Source: Ophiothrix spiculata
Lineage: Eukaryota > Echinodermata > Ophiuroidea > Amphilepidida > Ophiotrichidae
Assembly (NCBI GenBank): GCA_000969725.1
Contig: JXSR01S019595.1
Reading direction: 5' to 3' (one strand)
Length of the DNA: 23,330 bases
The notes beneath the pieces are model-generated. The model was not told where the DNA came from and did no database searches. It worked only from the letters and a program-made list of their open reading frames with translations. Positions 1 to 8,918 of the stretch are shown piece by piece (position 1 is the first letter of the stretch; the number at the start of each line of letters is the position of its first letter). The position numbers and the translations under genes are program-made.

Positions 1-565
1 TCATTTATGATTTCACTCATTTGAAAGCCAAAACTCACTCTGTAAAATTTCACTCGACTTTACACTCTTCAAGTTTAACTTTGATAAGAGAGTATAGAAG
101 AGAAAATCTAGATCAACTGTGAAATGGAAAAATTGCAGATTTGTAATATGGCATATATTTCAGCGCCTATAATATGTAGCAATTTAATATTCTAAAGTCC
201 GGATAATAAAAATTCAGATCTGTCAAATGAGATCTATTCTTTTTTTCAGTCCTGGCATTAGTTGTACGAGTTTTGGACTCGGGAAAAAGGTAGTGAAGAA
301 AGAGGAATGTAAGAGAATGAAAGATACATAACAAGTCCTTGTAATTTTTCAGGGACTTCATGCATCAGTACCTCAGATTTCGGGTAAATCTAGTAAGTTA
401 CAGTAGAAACGCCATATCGCCGGAAGGTCAAATTATTTATATATCTTTTTTTCCCTCTGATTATTAAAAAAATATCTTCTGGTATGCAAATATCTTCTGG
501 TATGCAAATGAATAAAAGCAAATATGCTTTATTTTCAACTGTTTATTTAGGCGTTGAACGACAGG
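1..565. other. AT-rich unassigned sequence
   Basis: No gene or RNA signal is visible. The first 70 bases hold several CACTC motifs (see the matching GAGTG-rich right edge of the window). The only other structure is a short tandem duplication at 471-506. The longest frame here, 64 codons on the minus strand, has no recognisable motif and is treated as chance. Confidence 0.6.
471..506. repeat. 18-bp tandem duplication
   Basis: Two identical head-to-tail copies of AATATCTTCTGGTATGCA (471-488 and 489-506), followed by a third start (AAT). The perfect identity suggests a recent slippage-type duplication. Confidence 0.9.
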
Positions 566-941
566 CAGTGGCGGCACCACGGGGGGCATTTGCCTCCCCC
601 AAAATATATTTTAATAAAAGCTTTTAGGCGAAAATGTCTCTCCATTAACCCTTTTTATTGATCATTTCGACATAAAATGTACAAATTTTGCCCGCTTATC
701 ACGCATTTCACTATTAAATATTATTATTTTAGTCAAAAATAGGCGTGTCTTTTATCCAAAATAAACAAATTTGTCCAAAAAAAAATTGCGCGCTACACGT
801 GCATTAAATTATCGGTCGGAAATTTTTTGCACTACGCGATCAAATTTTTTGCCCCCACCCCCGAAATTTTTCTTTCCCCCCCCCCCCTAAAAAAATGAAA
901 TTTGCGCCAGTTTTACTCCCTGGGCCCATACTACGCCATTT
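566..941. mobile_element. Decayed CAGTGG-ended nonautonomous element
   Basis: The left end reads CAGTGGCGGCACCACGGGGG, matching the terminal motif of the other CAGTGG elements in this window. A probable right end lies near 931-941, where ACTACGCCATT resembles a worn reverse complement of that motif (expected TACGCCACTG). The inside is AT-rich with poly-C runs (about 877-888) and repeated TTTTTGCCCC-type blocks. I cannot see a convincing 8-bp target duplication, so the right boundary is approximate. No coding capacity. Confidence 0.5.
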
Positions 942-1000
942 TGCGCCCCACGCTCAATTCTTAATTCTAAATCTTAATATTTGTTGGTTTATTTGTTATT

Positions 1001-1090
1001 TGTGATGGCTCAACCCGAAAGGGGGGGGGGAACTTTGAAGATAACATTAATTTTGATTTTATCATTTCATCTGTTACAGCAATTTCTAAT
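1001..1090 (-). mobile_element. Fragment of the TGTGATG-ended MITE family
   Basis: The end motif TGTGATGGCTCAACCCGAAA is followed by a poly-G run, AACTTTG and then ATTTTGATTTTATCATTT. This matches the reverse complement of the right part of the complete element at 21959-22216. Similarity fades near 1090 (GCAATTTCT here, GCATTTTCT there), so only about a third of the element remains, in opposite orientation to that copy. Confidence 0.7.
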
Positions 1091-1186
1091 TTTACCATGT
1101 TCGCTTTAGTTTAAAGTTTATTTTATCACATGGTAAGCGCCATATTTCAAAAATATTATCAAAAAGTTGATTTTTGGTTTGACAAA

Positions 1187-1567
1187 GTAAAAACGCAGTA
1201 TGTGCAAAATGCATCAACAGCTACATAACATCAAGTGCATGTTCAAAATTTGAAGGTCATTTGAAAGATGGTTTTGTGATTATTATCACTTAAGCTACGG
1301 TCACAATGGTCGTACGACCAGCTTATGAGTAGTGTTTAGTCCGTTTAAAAAGGGCCACAAGCAGTGAGTAAAGCGAGCAGCGAGGGCGTCGCGTGGTCCT
1401 ATTAGATGGACTAAACGCTGCTCGTAAGCTGGTCGTACGATTATTGTGACCAAGCTATAAGATAAACAAGCACTCTTTGTTTGTAAACTAGTAAACTTTT
1501 GGCAAGGTAAAAACACGGTATGTGCAAAACGCTCTGTATCTCACAATTTTGAAAACGCAGTATGTGG
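1187..1567. repeat. Short direct repeats either side of a foldback element
   Basis: The motif GTAAAAACGCAGTATGTGCA at 1187 recurs as GTAAAAACACGGTATGTGCA at 1507, and a shorter form, GAAAACGCAGTATGTGG, lies at 1551-1567. The first two copies lie either side of the MITE at 1289-1461. They may be parts of an older tandem repeat into which the MITE inserted. Confidence 0.65.
1289..1461. mobile_element. Foldback MITE with 54-bp inverted arms
   Basis: The left arm (1289-1342, containing GGTCACAATGGTCGTACGAC) and right arm (1408-1461) are reverse complements of each other at roughly 80%, including an uninterrupted shared core TCGTACGACCAGCTTA. About 65 bp of GC-richer spacer separates them. The size, long TIRs and absence of a gene fit a nonautonomous DNA transposon. 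I could not identify a clear target-site duplication, so the superfamily is open. Confidence 0.8.
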
Positions 1568-2189
1568 CACAGCGAGGGTGTCTGGCGCCCGGGGCAAGAA
1601 TTTAAACTGGCGTTTCAAAACCAATGAATTTAGTTACATCTTGTATTATACTTATCTATTTAAGGTACATCAAGAAACAAACCATGAGGATTGCCTTTAT
1701 CAAATTAATTTCATTCTAATTTGTGAAATATATTGTTATTTATGGCAACTCCGAAAAGCCAGAGTGCATTGTCGACGCAAACAAACATTTCATTTGTGGT
1801 ATGTTATGCTTGCGGAAATGCTGACTTATCAGATTCCTTTTTAAACAGGAGCACCACATCATACTAGGGATCCGGCGCAGATACTCTGCATGCTGCAACA
1901 CTCTGATTTTTGGAGTTAAACGTGAAGGGGGATGGGGTCGAATGATTTAAATAATCTTTCTTGGGCTTTGTATAAGAAAAAAATCACATCATTTGTGACC
2001 TTGAAATCATTTACCTGCTGCTGTATGTGCTTCCTTCCAAAAGTGTACAGGTTGTTATGAATGGTATTTAATGATAACACATGAATGGTATTTAATGATA
2101 ACACATATCTGATATGCAAAATTAGGATTATGACGTCTGCTTACTGACCTGTTTCATCACTAATAGTAATAGTATTCATAATCACAAGG
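1462..2189. other. Unassigned sequence
   Basis: No gene is supported. A frame of 88 codons at 1578-1844 (plus strand) has no recognisable motif and average AT-rich composition. The stretch contains the 24-bp duplication at 2057-2104 and otherwise nothing I can name. Confidence 0.5.
2057..2104. repeat. 24-bp tandem duplication
   Basis: Two identical adjacent copies of a 24-bp unit beginning ATGAATGGTATTTAATGATA and ending ACAC (2057-2080, 2081-2104). Confidence 0.9.
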
Positions 2190-2386
2190 CGTGAGAGCAG
2201 TGGCGTAACCAGATGGCAGGGCAGGGGAGGGGGCGGGAGCCCCCCCCCTGACGAAACCCCAATGAAATTGGACTTTGTACATGGGTCTATTGTGAACTCC
2301 TATTTTTGCTTTGTTCTCGCCCCCCCCCCCCCTAAAACATGTCTGCCCCTCATTTCAAAAAATCTGATTACGCCACTGCGTGATAG
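2190..2386. mobile_element. hAT-like MITE (181 bp) with 8-bp target duplication
   Basis: The element proper is 2198-2378. It begins CAGTGGCGTAACCAGA and ends TCTGATTACGCCACTG, so the 16-bp termini are inverted repeats with one mismatch. The flanks CGTGAGAG (2190-2197) and CGTGATAG (2379-2386) agree at 7 of 8 bases. An 8-bp target duplication with CAG-type ends is the known signature of hAT transposons. The inside is mostly poly-G/poly-C runs and AT-rich sequence with no coding capacity. Confidence 0.85.
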
Positions 2387-3121
2387 GAAGGAATTTATAT
2401 TTTCCTTTTTGTTGTTATTGTTGACAATGAGGTACTAATTTGTGAAAAGCTCCCAAAAGGTGAAATATAAAGTATTTGAATACCGTATAAACATAATTGA
2501 CAAAATATGAGGTACAATATTGTTCTTTATAGGTACATGGTCCGATTTTTTCAAATTCAAGTTTTCACTGCCTTATGAAAGATCACTACAACTTGATAAG
2601 TTATAGTTTTAAATTTCAATTGATCAAGTCGTTTTCATAATATTATAAGGTGTTAAAAATGAAGAGCCCGTCACCCATGACTTATGATTTTGGGGTCTTA
2701 TTGGGTTTGTTTTTGATAGATAAGAATACCCTCTAAACGATTTGAGATGCTAACTTTTTCTGTTATGGCCATTTGTTGAATTTTCCAAATTTGGAAACGC
2801 TTTTAGATTTTCACATTATTTCATTTTATGTTGTTTTTACTATAAACCATTTTTGATCAAAATCTTATAGTATTGCTTTAATGACCAATTTTTATTTTAG
2901 GGTTGACTATACTTTACTGCAGATAATTTTATAGTTACTATATCAGACACATTTTCACTTATGGTCATGATTTTCAAATTCAAGGTGGTGTATTTGTAAC
3001 ATTAAGAATGATTTGTGCATGAATTGTTTTATTTCTTTTCAGTTATACCACACACCAGATGCTATAGTGTTCAGTATGGTTCTAATGGCATATTTTGACA
3101 TTCGCGATACATTCTAATGAT
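2387..3121. other. AT-rich unassigned sequence
   Basis: No gene, repeat or RNA is recognised. A pyrimidine tract ending in TTTCTTTTCAG at about 3033-3043 resembles a splice acceptor, and the next 23 codons are open until TAA at 3116. No partner exon is visible, so no gene is called. Confidence 0.4.
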
Positions 3122-3543
3122 ATGCCATTCAGTGATGTAACCAGAGGGGTGGGGGTGGCAGGCTCCCAAGAACAAATGTCTTCCCCTCCCCGCTCGCCCC
3201 TTCAAATTAAAATCAAGAAAAATACAGAGTTTCAGCGTATAATAAATTTGTAATGTAACTATTAAAAATCTCAATCTTATAGGCCTATGTGTTAGTTTTT
3301 CAAAATTTTCCAAAATTTGCGCAAAATGGCGCAAAGTTTGACAACAATTTAAGAAAAAACTCTGATTTTCCCCATAATACTAGTACAAATTTTATGAATT
3401 TTAAATTTGGATGATTTGCTACGTTAAATATTTTGGGTTGTACCTTTTTGTGTCTGAACAAGAACTTTTTCGCCCCCTGCAAAATTGTATTGCCCTGCTC
3501 GCCCTCTCGACTGAACATTTCTGGTTAAGCCACTGATGCCATT
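3122..3543. mobile_element. hAT-like nonautonomous element (406 bp) with perfect 8-bp target duplication
   Basis: The element proper is 3130-3535. It begins CAGTGATGTAACCAGAG and ends CTGGTTAAGCCACTG, inverted copies with two mismatches. It is flanked by identical ATGCCATT at 3122-3129 and 3536-3543. This is the cleanest example of the CAGTGG family in the window and fixes its target duplication at 8 bp. The inside is AT-rich with C-rich blocks near both ends. Two minus-strand frames of 87 and 72 codons overlap it but lack transposase motifs. Confidence 0.92.
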
Positions 3544-4302
3544 TAAACGGTGTTCAAGAATTGATGTACCCCCCTCATTGAAAAAGCTATCTTGCTACAT
3601 AAATCAAAGGAAAATAATTATTTTTGTAATCGAAAGTTAACCTTGTTACTTTGTTAAGATTTTGGAAATGTCTTGCACACACATTGCCCAGAAAAAAACA
3701 TGACAGGTGCCCCTGACATTACTTATGGAGGCATTAGGTCCTAAAACTGTTTTTTCAACCCTTGTCTTGGATTTCCAAGCGATGTTTGATGAGACGGGAT
3801 GGTCTTGTTGGCATACACAGTTGTCTATATAATATCTAACATTTCTCTATAGGATTAAGATTTGTACAATCAAGAACTAGGCAAGTCTTCCTAATCATTT
3901 CAGTTAAGAAAATTATGCTCACATAGATCTTTTGGGTAAAGACATGGACAAGTTTGGCTCGATACTAAGGCTGATCTCGGGAACTTCCGGTATAATCGAT
4001 TTTCGCCAATTTACAGAAAATTTCATAAGTTAGGAATAAATTGGTCTATTTGAATGAACTAAACTGTCATCAAAAGCTTGAAATTGTGACAAGACAGATA
4101 TGTATACGTTTGAACTGTACCACTATTGGTTTCTTTTTTAATGTTATAATATCAACTATGGTAGGGGATACATCAATTTTTGAACACCGTATATAATATA
4201 AGAAAGCGACTACTTCAAAGTTTCAGAAAAAAAATATCATTGCTCATAGGCCTATGTTTCCCATAAATTTGTAGTAGGCCCTATTACAAATATTTGATGT
4301 TT
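3544..4302. other. Unassigned sequence
   Basis: Nothing gene-like is visible. TAGGCCTAT-type motifs occur at about 4247 and, just before this stretch, near 3280. Such motifs are common low-value repeats in some marine invertebrate genomes. Confidence 0.45.
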
Positions 4303-4523
4303 GCGAAGCCCCCTGAAGTTTGCATTCTATGGGTGTTCCTAACACGTATACATTTTTGTGGTACTGTGAAGAAATGTGCAAATAACTCGTTTGTATTAAG
4401 TTTGGTGGGATCAGGGGGCGAAGCCACCTGAAGCCTAGTGTTTTTTGCATTCTAAGGGTGTTCCTAACACGTATTTTTGTCGGTAATGTGAAGAAATTTG
4501 CAAATAAATCATTTGTATTAAGT
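4303..4523. repeat. Tandem duplication with 115-bp period
   Basis: GCGAAGCC at 4303 recurs at 4418. Each is followed in the same order by a CCTGAAG block, TTGCATTCTA, GGGTGTTCCTAACACGTAT, TGTGAAGAAAT, TGCAAATAA and TTTGTATTAAGT. The two copies differ by several substitutions and short indels, so the duplication is moderately old. No reading frame is shared in a meaningful way. Confidence 0.85.
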
Positions 4524-4676
4524 ATCGAGTTCAAAACCGTGGGGGAGGGGGCACTTGATATGGTGTACCCCATCCTTCAAAACATGGGAGAGGGGACGTG
4601 TCCCCTGTCAATAGGGATATAAAACAGAAAATAAGTGAGTCAAATTTGTTAAAATCATGAGTCAATTTGTCCCTGT

Positions 4677-5031
4677 AGTGGCCTCAGTGGCGTAGCCAGG
4701 GGTGGGCAGTGCTAGGGGTGGGCAAGGTTGAAGACCTGGGAGAAAAATAAAGGGGGCAAGGAAAAAGAGGAGAAAAGGAGAAGATAAAAAGAAAGGAGAA
4801 AAAAGGGAGGAGAAGAAAAGGAAGAAGATAAACAAGAAAGAAGAAAGAAAGGAAGGAGAAAAAAGGAAAGGAAAAGAGGAAGAAGGGAAAGAGAAGAGAA
4901 AATGGGGAAAGAGAAAGGAAATGAAGAAAGATATTTAAAAACAGGTCGTGAGTATGAGCGATCCGTTTGCTTTGCTCACTTCGGAGAAATCTTGGGTGGT
5001 TTGCCCACCCCCCTTGGCCATTGAGTGGCCC
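4677..5031. mobile_element. hAT-like MITE (339 bp) carrying a purine tract
   Basis: The element proper is about 4685-5023. The left end is CAGTGGCGTAGCCAGGGGTG. The right end, CCACCCCCCTTGGCCATTG, is a worn inverted copy. The flanks AGTGGCCT (4677-4684) and AGTGGCCC (5024-5031) agree at 7 of 8 positions, matching the target-duplication size of the 3130-3535 element. Most of the inside is a GA-rich tract, which probably expanded after insertion. Confidence 0.8.
4739..4945. repeat. Purine (GA/A) low-complexity tract
   Basis: About 200 bases consist almost entirely of A and G on the plus strand, with only scattered pyrimidines. It lies inside the MITE at 4685-5023. Long polypurine tracts can form triplex structures and are prone to slippage; any function here would be speculation. 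Confidence 0.9.
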
Positions 5032-5615
5032 ACTTTAGCCAAAGTGTATCGTAAATACTATATAAGGCTCTGCAGCACGCAAAATCCCACCGCTGCCACC
5101 GAAATGGCAATTTTTGGCCTATTTTTGGCAATTTTTTAAAAAATAAGATAAAAATCAAATATTTTAGAAAACCCATCCTAGACATTTGTTTCTAGATAAA
5201 GTAAAAATATTCAAAATTTCATGAATGCAAATTTTAGTCAGGCTTTAAAAAAATACGTTTTTTGATATTTTTAGCCAGAATTGAAATGTTTGGTCAAAAA
5301 CTGATATCATCATCATGTTCAGGGTAAAATATCTGCCCTTAAAGTGTAAACCTTTTAATTTATGCAATTAGTTTGAAAGGTATAGTACAATAAGAGTTTA
5401 ATTATGCCTTTTGAAGGTCTTAGATAGCTGATCCCAGCTTAAAAAACCTTGTTTGTATTCTAATGGAATCTGTCTAGACAATTAGCTGCAATATTAGGAT
5501 AAACCATTCAAAAGAGAACAATTATAGGCAGTCATCCTATAATAACCAAGAATTTTATTATGTAAACAACAAAATTGGTTATAACAGGGTTCAAGTACTA
5601 CAGCATTGTATAAGG
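5032..5615. other. AT-rich unassigned sequence
   Basis: No gene or repeat is recognised. A TATATAAGG motif at 5059-5067 looks like a TATA box but has no plausible coding sequence downstream, so no promoter is called. Confidence 0.45.
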
Positions 5616-7432
5616 CAGTCAGGGCCACTCGTTCAAATCAGCGTGTACGCTTGTTTTAGCGATCACGCTCAATGCAGCGTTGCATTCACGCTCGATGAGG
5701 AGAGATGTCAAAAACACGCAATTTTGGTCAACGTTTCGCTTCACTACACAATGTCACTCAAAGCTACACTGAATATTTTTCGTTCCTTGTAAATGTCTCC
5801 TGATTTTTAAAGTTTTGACCGGGTCATAAAAAAATTCACCGGGGAATTCATTTGTGGCAACGGCAAAAGCATGGTTGTACGCCGCAAGTACGCTATATTA
5901 AGCGTGGCCGCTGAATTGAGCGATTCCAACGTTACTGTCAATTCATTATATCATGGGCGATTAACGTAAGAGCAAAATGATTGATTAAGAGTTGCCTTAA
6001 TTGCTATCAACAAAATTGTGCAAATTTTACAAAAAATTAATAATGGGGAAAAACCTTCTAAAATTTTTATTTTGTGTTAGTCGCACTTGTATCATACAAT
6101 ACTAAGATTTGACGAATGGCAGTAATGACATTTTGTTAAATAACTTTCGATGCCCATAGTTACTAAATTCGTCTGTATAGCCATTTCCACATTAATAGAT
6201 AGATAGACTGCAGAATAAAGCACTCCGTCTCCTCAGAATTGAAGAACCTCTGAAAGCTGGCATTGTTCCACTGGAGCACAGGAGGAATGTTGCCTCATTT
6301 TAAAGGGTTCTACCGACGCATTTTACTGCAACCATCCATTGAGTTTTTCAGTTTTGTTATGACCATCTTTCGCACGTATTCGAACAGAAGAAAAAAACAA
6401 CCAAAATCATCAACGAAAAATACCCTTATCATTGTTCATTCCAACATGATCAAAGATACATGCTATTCAACCTTGATGCTCAAGTCAATAATCTAAATGG
6501 AAAAGGGTTCTTTCTTCATTCACAGCGTTGTACTTTTAGGTACATATTTTCCACTTTTCACTAAATATACAACAATATGTTGAGTTGAAGTCTAAAATTA
6601 CTATTTTTTATTTTTCCAACACAATCAATGTTTAACACATTTCTACAATCATACATTTCTTATCCAAAGAATCTCCAATTTGATTTGACAGTGTTAACAT
6701 TCTATCCACCCTTGATCATGTTGATGCTCAATTCTATGCTCTAATTAAAAAAAAGAACTTTCTTCTATCTCGATGATGTTATTGTATTTTAATTCACAGT
6801 ACATTTTCTACTTTTTATCTTGGTATCCAAACAATTTTCTTTGCCCTATGTTGAAAGTCTGAAAATATCCACCAATTGATGTCCCTCATTATACATACTT
6901 GATTCAAATTCTGTTTGATTTTAGCCTTAAATAATAGAAATTACATTATAAGTTTGATGTACATAAATGAGACGAGGAAGGGTCCCGAAGTCAAAGGAAC
7001 TCTTTTACAAATGTCCTATTATTATAGATGTTTCCAGACTGATCTATTTGACGCACCTCAGTTGCCATGCAAAATAGTTGTCAATTTGTTGGGGCGCAAA
7101 AGTTATTATAGTAGTATGATAGAGCAAGGTTACGTTTAGTTTAGGAAGCTGTTCGCATACCGGGATATCCCCGCAGACATTTACTACATTTTTAAAGTTC
7201 TTTGAAGCCACACATGCAATTTTGTTGTGTAGGGAATGAACGTAAATAATAAATAGCGATAAATGTCGTTCATCATAACAAAAATATTCACAAGACAACC
7301 AGAGAATACCAGAGGAACCGGCGATGTTGCTTATTGCAGCGGGCACGCTCTATCCAGCAATACAGGCACTCGCCCAATCGAGCGTACCGCTACATGCAGC
7401 AGTACGCTCGATCGGGCGAGTGGCCCCGACTG
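5616..7432. mobile_element. Possible 1.8-kb nonautonomous TIR element
   Basis: The left end CAGTCAGGGCCACTCGTTC and the reverse complement of the right end, CAGTCGGGGCCACTCGCCC, match at 16 of 19 bases. Both ends carry subterminal TACGCT/ACGCTC motifs (about 5635-5695 and 5879-5930 on the left; 7340-7410 on the right), as transposase-binding regions often do. Immediate flanks share AAGG (5612-5615, 7433-7436), a possible short target duplication. The ~1.4-kb interior is AT-rich with no frame above 100 codons and no transposase motif. The ends could instead belong to two separate insertions. Confidence 0.5.
7367..7422. repeat. Perfect-type hairpin at the right end of the 1.8-kb element
   Basis: The arms 7367-7387 (CACTCGCCCAATCGAGCGTAC) and 7402-7422 are reverse complements at 20 of 21 positions, with a 14-base loop. 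The hairpin overlaps the terminal inverted repeat and its ACGCTC motifs, which suggests a structured transposon end. Confidence 0.85.
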
Positions 7433-7434
7433 AA

Positions 7435-7651
7435 GGGGCGCACAGTTAGATTTCCAAATGGAGTATAGGCCTAAAGTTTTGGGGGGAAAAAAAACTCCAT
7501 AGGCAGGAGAAAAAAATTACCGCCTGAACATGTAATAGGCAGAAAACAGTAATTTCCAGGGAAAGAATCGCTCCAGAAGGGTGCAACAACAACAACAGCA
7601 ACAAAATCAACCCCGAACCTAACTTCCTGCTACCCCCTGAAAACTAATGGT
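7435..7651 (+). mobile_element. MITE, GGGGYGCA family, copy 1
   Basis: It starts GGGGCGCACAGTTAGATTTC and ends near ACTAATGGT (7643-7651). The end, with its preceding CTTCCTGCTACCCCCTG, is roughly the reverse complement of the family start as seen in the 17690 copy (GTGCACCATTAGATTTCCAG). Internal blocks shared with that copy, in the same order, include CTCCATAGGCAG, CCTGAACAT, ATTTC-AGGGAAA and AAATCAAC. It abuts the 1.8-kb element on the left and LINE sequence on the right. Confidence 0.75.
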
Positions 7652-7873
7652 ATCCATGCAGTACATTCTCATAGAACTAGATCAAGTAATAACAGTTTTA
7701 TTGTGCCAAGGGTAAAAGGAATCGCTTCCACCACATACAATGCCATCTTAGATTGGAATGCTCTCCCATCTAACATCAAGGGATTACCTAATAAGCATGC
7801 ATTTAAGCAAAATGTCAAGCGCCATCTTGCAAATACATCTCTCCATCAGGAGTTGTCTGATTTCATTGTGTAA
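7652..7873 (+). pseudogene. LINE reverse-transcriptase ORF, C-terminal remnant
   Basis: In the frame ending at TAA 7871-7873 the translation includes the stretch TRSSNNSFIVPRV, then YNAILDWNALPSNIKGLP, then KHAFKQNVKRHL. The order R-S-x-N-N, WN-x-LP-x-x-IK and FK-x-x-x-K-x-x-L is the usual C-terminal region after the reverse-transcriptase domain in jockey/CR1-like LINE proteins. The fragment has no start codon, and all catalytic parts (endonuclease, reverse-transcriptase core) are missing, so it is dead. No frameshift is visible within the remnant. Confidence 0.8.
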
Positions 7874-8152
7874 TTTTGGCCCTCCATCATTTGTTTTTTT
7901 TTCTGATCTCCATTCATCTTTATGTTCTTCCCTTGGACCCCATTGGAAATAAGCTTGCTTATATTGTCAGGCTTAATGGGTAATCCTGGATTGTCAGCTT
8001 TGTCCTCGTGTTCGTCTATTGATGGCATTGTGTTGAATGCTAGCCATGTTCTTTTTTCAAATGTATGATGCTTGTTCAAATGTATTTCATGCTTTCTATA
8101 TTTTGTATACTATGTAATTTTGTTGTACTTTTTATCTGGCATATCCGAATAA

Positions 8153-8170
8153 TAAACAAACAAACAAACA
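8153..8170 (+). repeat. (AAAC)n tail of the LINE
   Basis: A short AAAC tandem run directly after AATAAT and an AATAA-type signal marks the 3' terminus of the LINE copy. Confidence 0.9.
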
Positions 8171-8374
8171 TGCCCTTTTTGCTTTCATTTACACGGATGA
8201 TTACCAGATTAATTATGAGTGGCATCCATGGTAAATGATAGCGCTGTCTCTTAAAAGTTATTTTTAAATAACTTGAGTATATCAGCCTAAAATATACGAC
8301 AACAGAGGGCGCAAAAACACTTACAATACTGATGACAAAACTTTAAAAAGTTAAAATGGATCTAAAAAAACCCA

Positions 8375-8656
8375 TTTGATATTGTCATTTAAAATCAAGC
8401 AGAATTGCAGTGGCGTGGCTTTGGGGGATGAAGCCCCCCGCAGAGTTACAAAAATCATGTAAAATCAGCCTAATTTTGACACTAAGCCCCCCGCACAAAT
8501 CACCAACCCCCTTAAGCCCCCCTCCCCCCCCCCCCCAATGAAAAATCCAGGACAGTGAATTGTATCCTGTTCCTGTTGGAAGAATTGCGCCGTTCTTAAA
8601 AGAAATGAATTGATTATTGCCATTGAATGGGAACATTTTGTCAAAATACTAGTACA
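8375..8656. repeat. Dispersed repeat copy A (split by a CAGTGG element)
   Basis: The right part, 8581-8646, is nearly identical to 21587-21655: AGAATTGCGCCGTTCTT, a variable A-rich run, then ATTGCCATTGAATGGGAACA and TTTTGTCAAAA. The piece left of the inserted element (about 8375-8407, with ATATTGTCATTT and GCAGAATTG) resembles what precedes the second copy (AGTATTGTATATTTT and TAGAATTG). On the minus strand both copies encode a similar short stretch (MFPFNGN..F...FKNGAIL), perhaps a relic of a transposon ORF. Confidence 0.65.
8400..8587. mobile_element. CAGTGG-ended element inserted in repeat copy A
   Basis: The left end CAGTGGCGTGGCTTTGGGGG starts at 8408. The flanks CAGAATTG (8400-8407) and AAGAATTG (8580-8587) agree at 7 of 8, so the element would be 8408-8579 with an 8-bp target duplication. 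Its right terminus is too worn to confirm, and an alternative end near 8554 (CCAGGACAGTG) is possible. The inside holds several AAGCCCCCC blocks and a 14-base poly-C run at about 8523-8536. Confidence 0.6.
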
Positions 8657-8918
8657 CAATTTCCCTTTAGATTTTCTAGAGTTGAAGATTAACAATACAT
8701 TCTTACCAACACCTCTAACGATTTATATAGTTTTAAAAAGTAACTTAGATAACCAGAACAAATCCACAAAGAATCAACATAAAAGGAAAAAAAAAGGTAC
8801 TTAATCTGTATGGACCCCGTATTTTCATCAAACCGGAATGTTAACTCCCTGGACAAGTTCAGTAAAGCTTCCACCGATCGTTGTGTTTGATCATTTACTT
8901 GTCGGGGCGGAATCGAAT
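8657..8918. other. Unassigned left flank of the minisatellite
   Basis: AT-rich at first, becoming GC-richer toward the minisatellite. No gene is seen. Confidence 0.4.

Larger units (their letters stand above)
7652..8170 (+). mobile_element. 5'-truncated non-LTR retrotransposon (LINE) 3' end
   Basis: This is the tail of a LINE: about 74 codons of reverse-transcriptase ORF C-terminus, a stop at 7871-7873, a ~280-bp 3' untranslated region and a terminal AAAC simple repeat (8153-8170) in place of a plain poly-A. LINEs of the jockey/CR1/L2/Rex1 groups are known to end in short tandem repeats and to be 5'-truncated on insertion. The 3' region contains a short stem around AATAAGCTTGCTTAT. The exact clade cannot be told from this fragment. 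Confidence 0.8.

Noticed and set aside
4244..4573. 109-codon minus-strand frame
   Set aside because: It spans the 115-bp tandem duplication and C/G-rich repeat DNA, has no recognisable motif, and is explained by chance.
5059..5067. TATATAAGG, TATA-box-like
   Set aside because: There is no coding sequence, initiator context or transcript evidence downstream. Such strings are frequent in AT-rich DNA.
8385..8695. Two overlapping minus-strand frames (83 and 76 codons) with glycine runs
   Set aside because: The glycine-rich parts are translations of the poly-C run of the CAGTGG element. Only the short MFPFNGN part is shared with another locus, and it is noted as a repeat relic rather than a gene.
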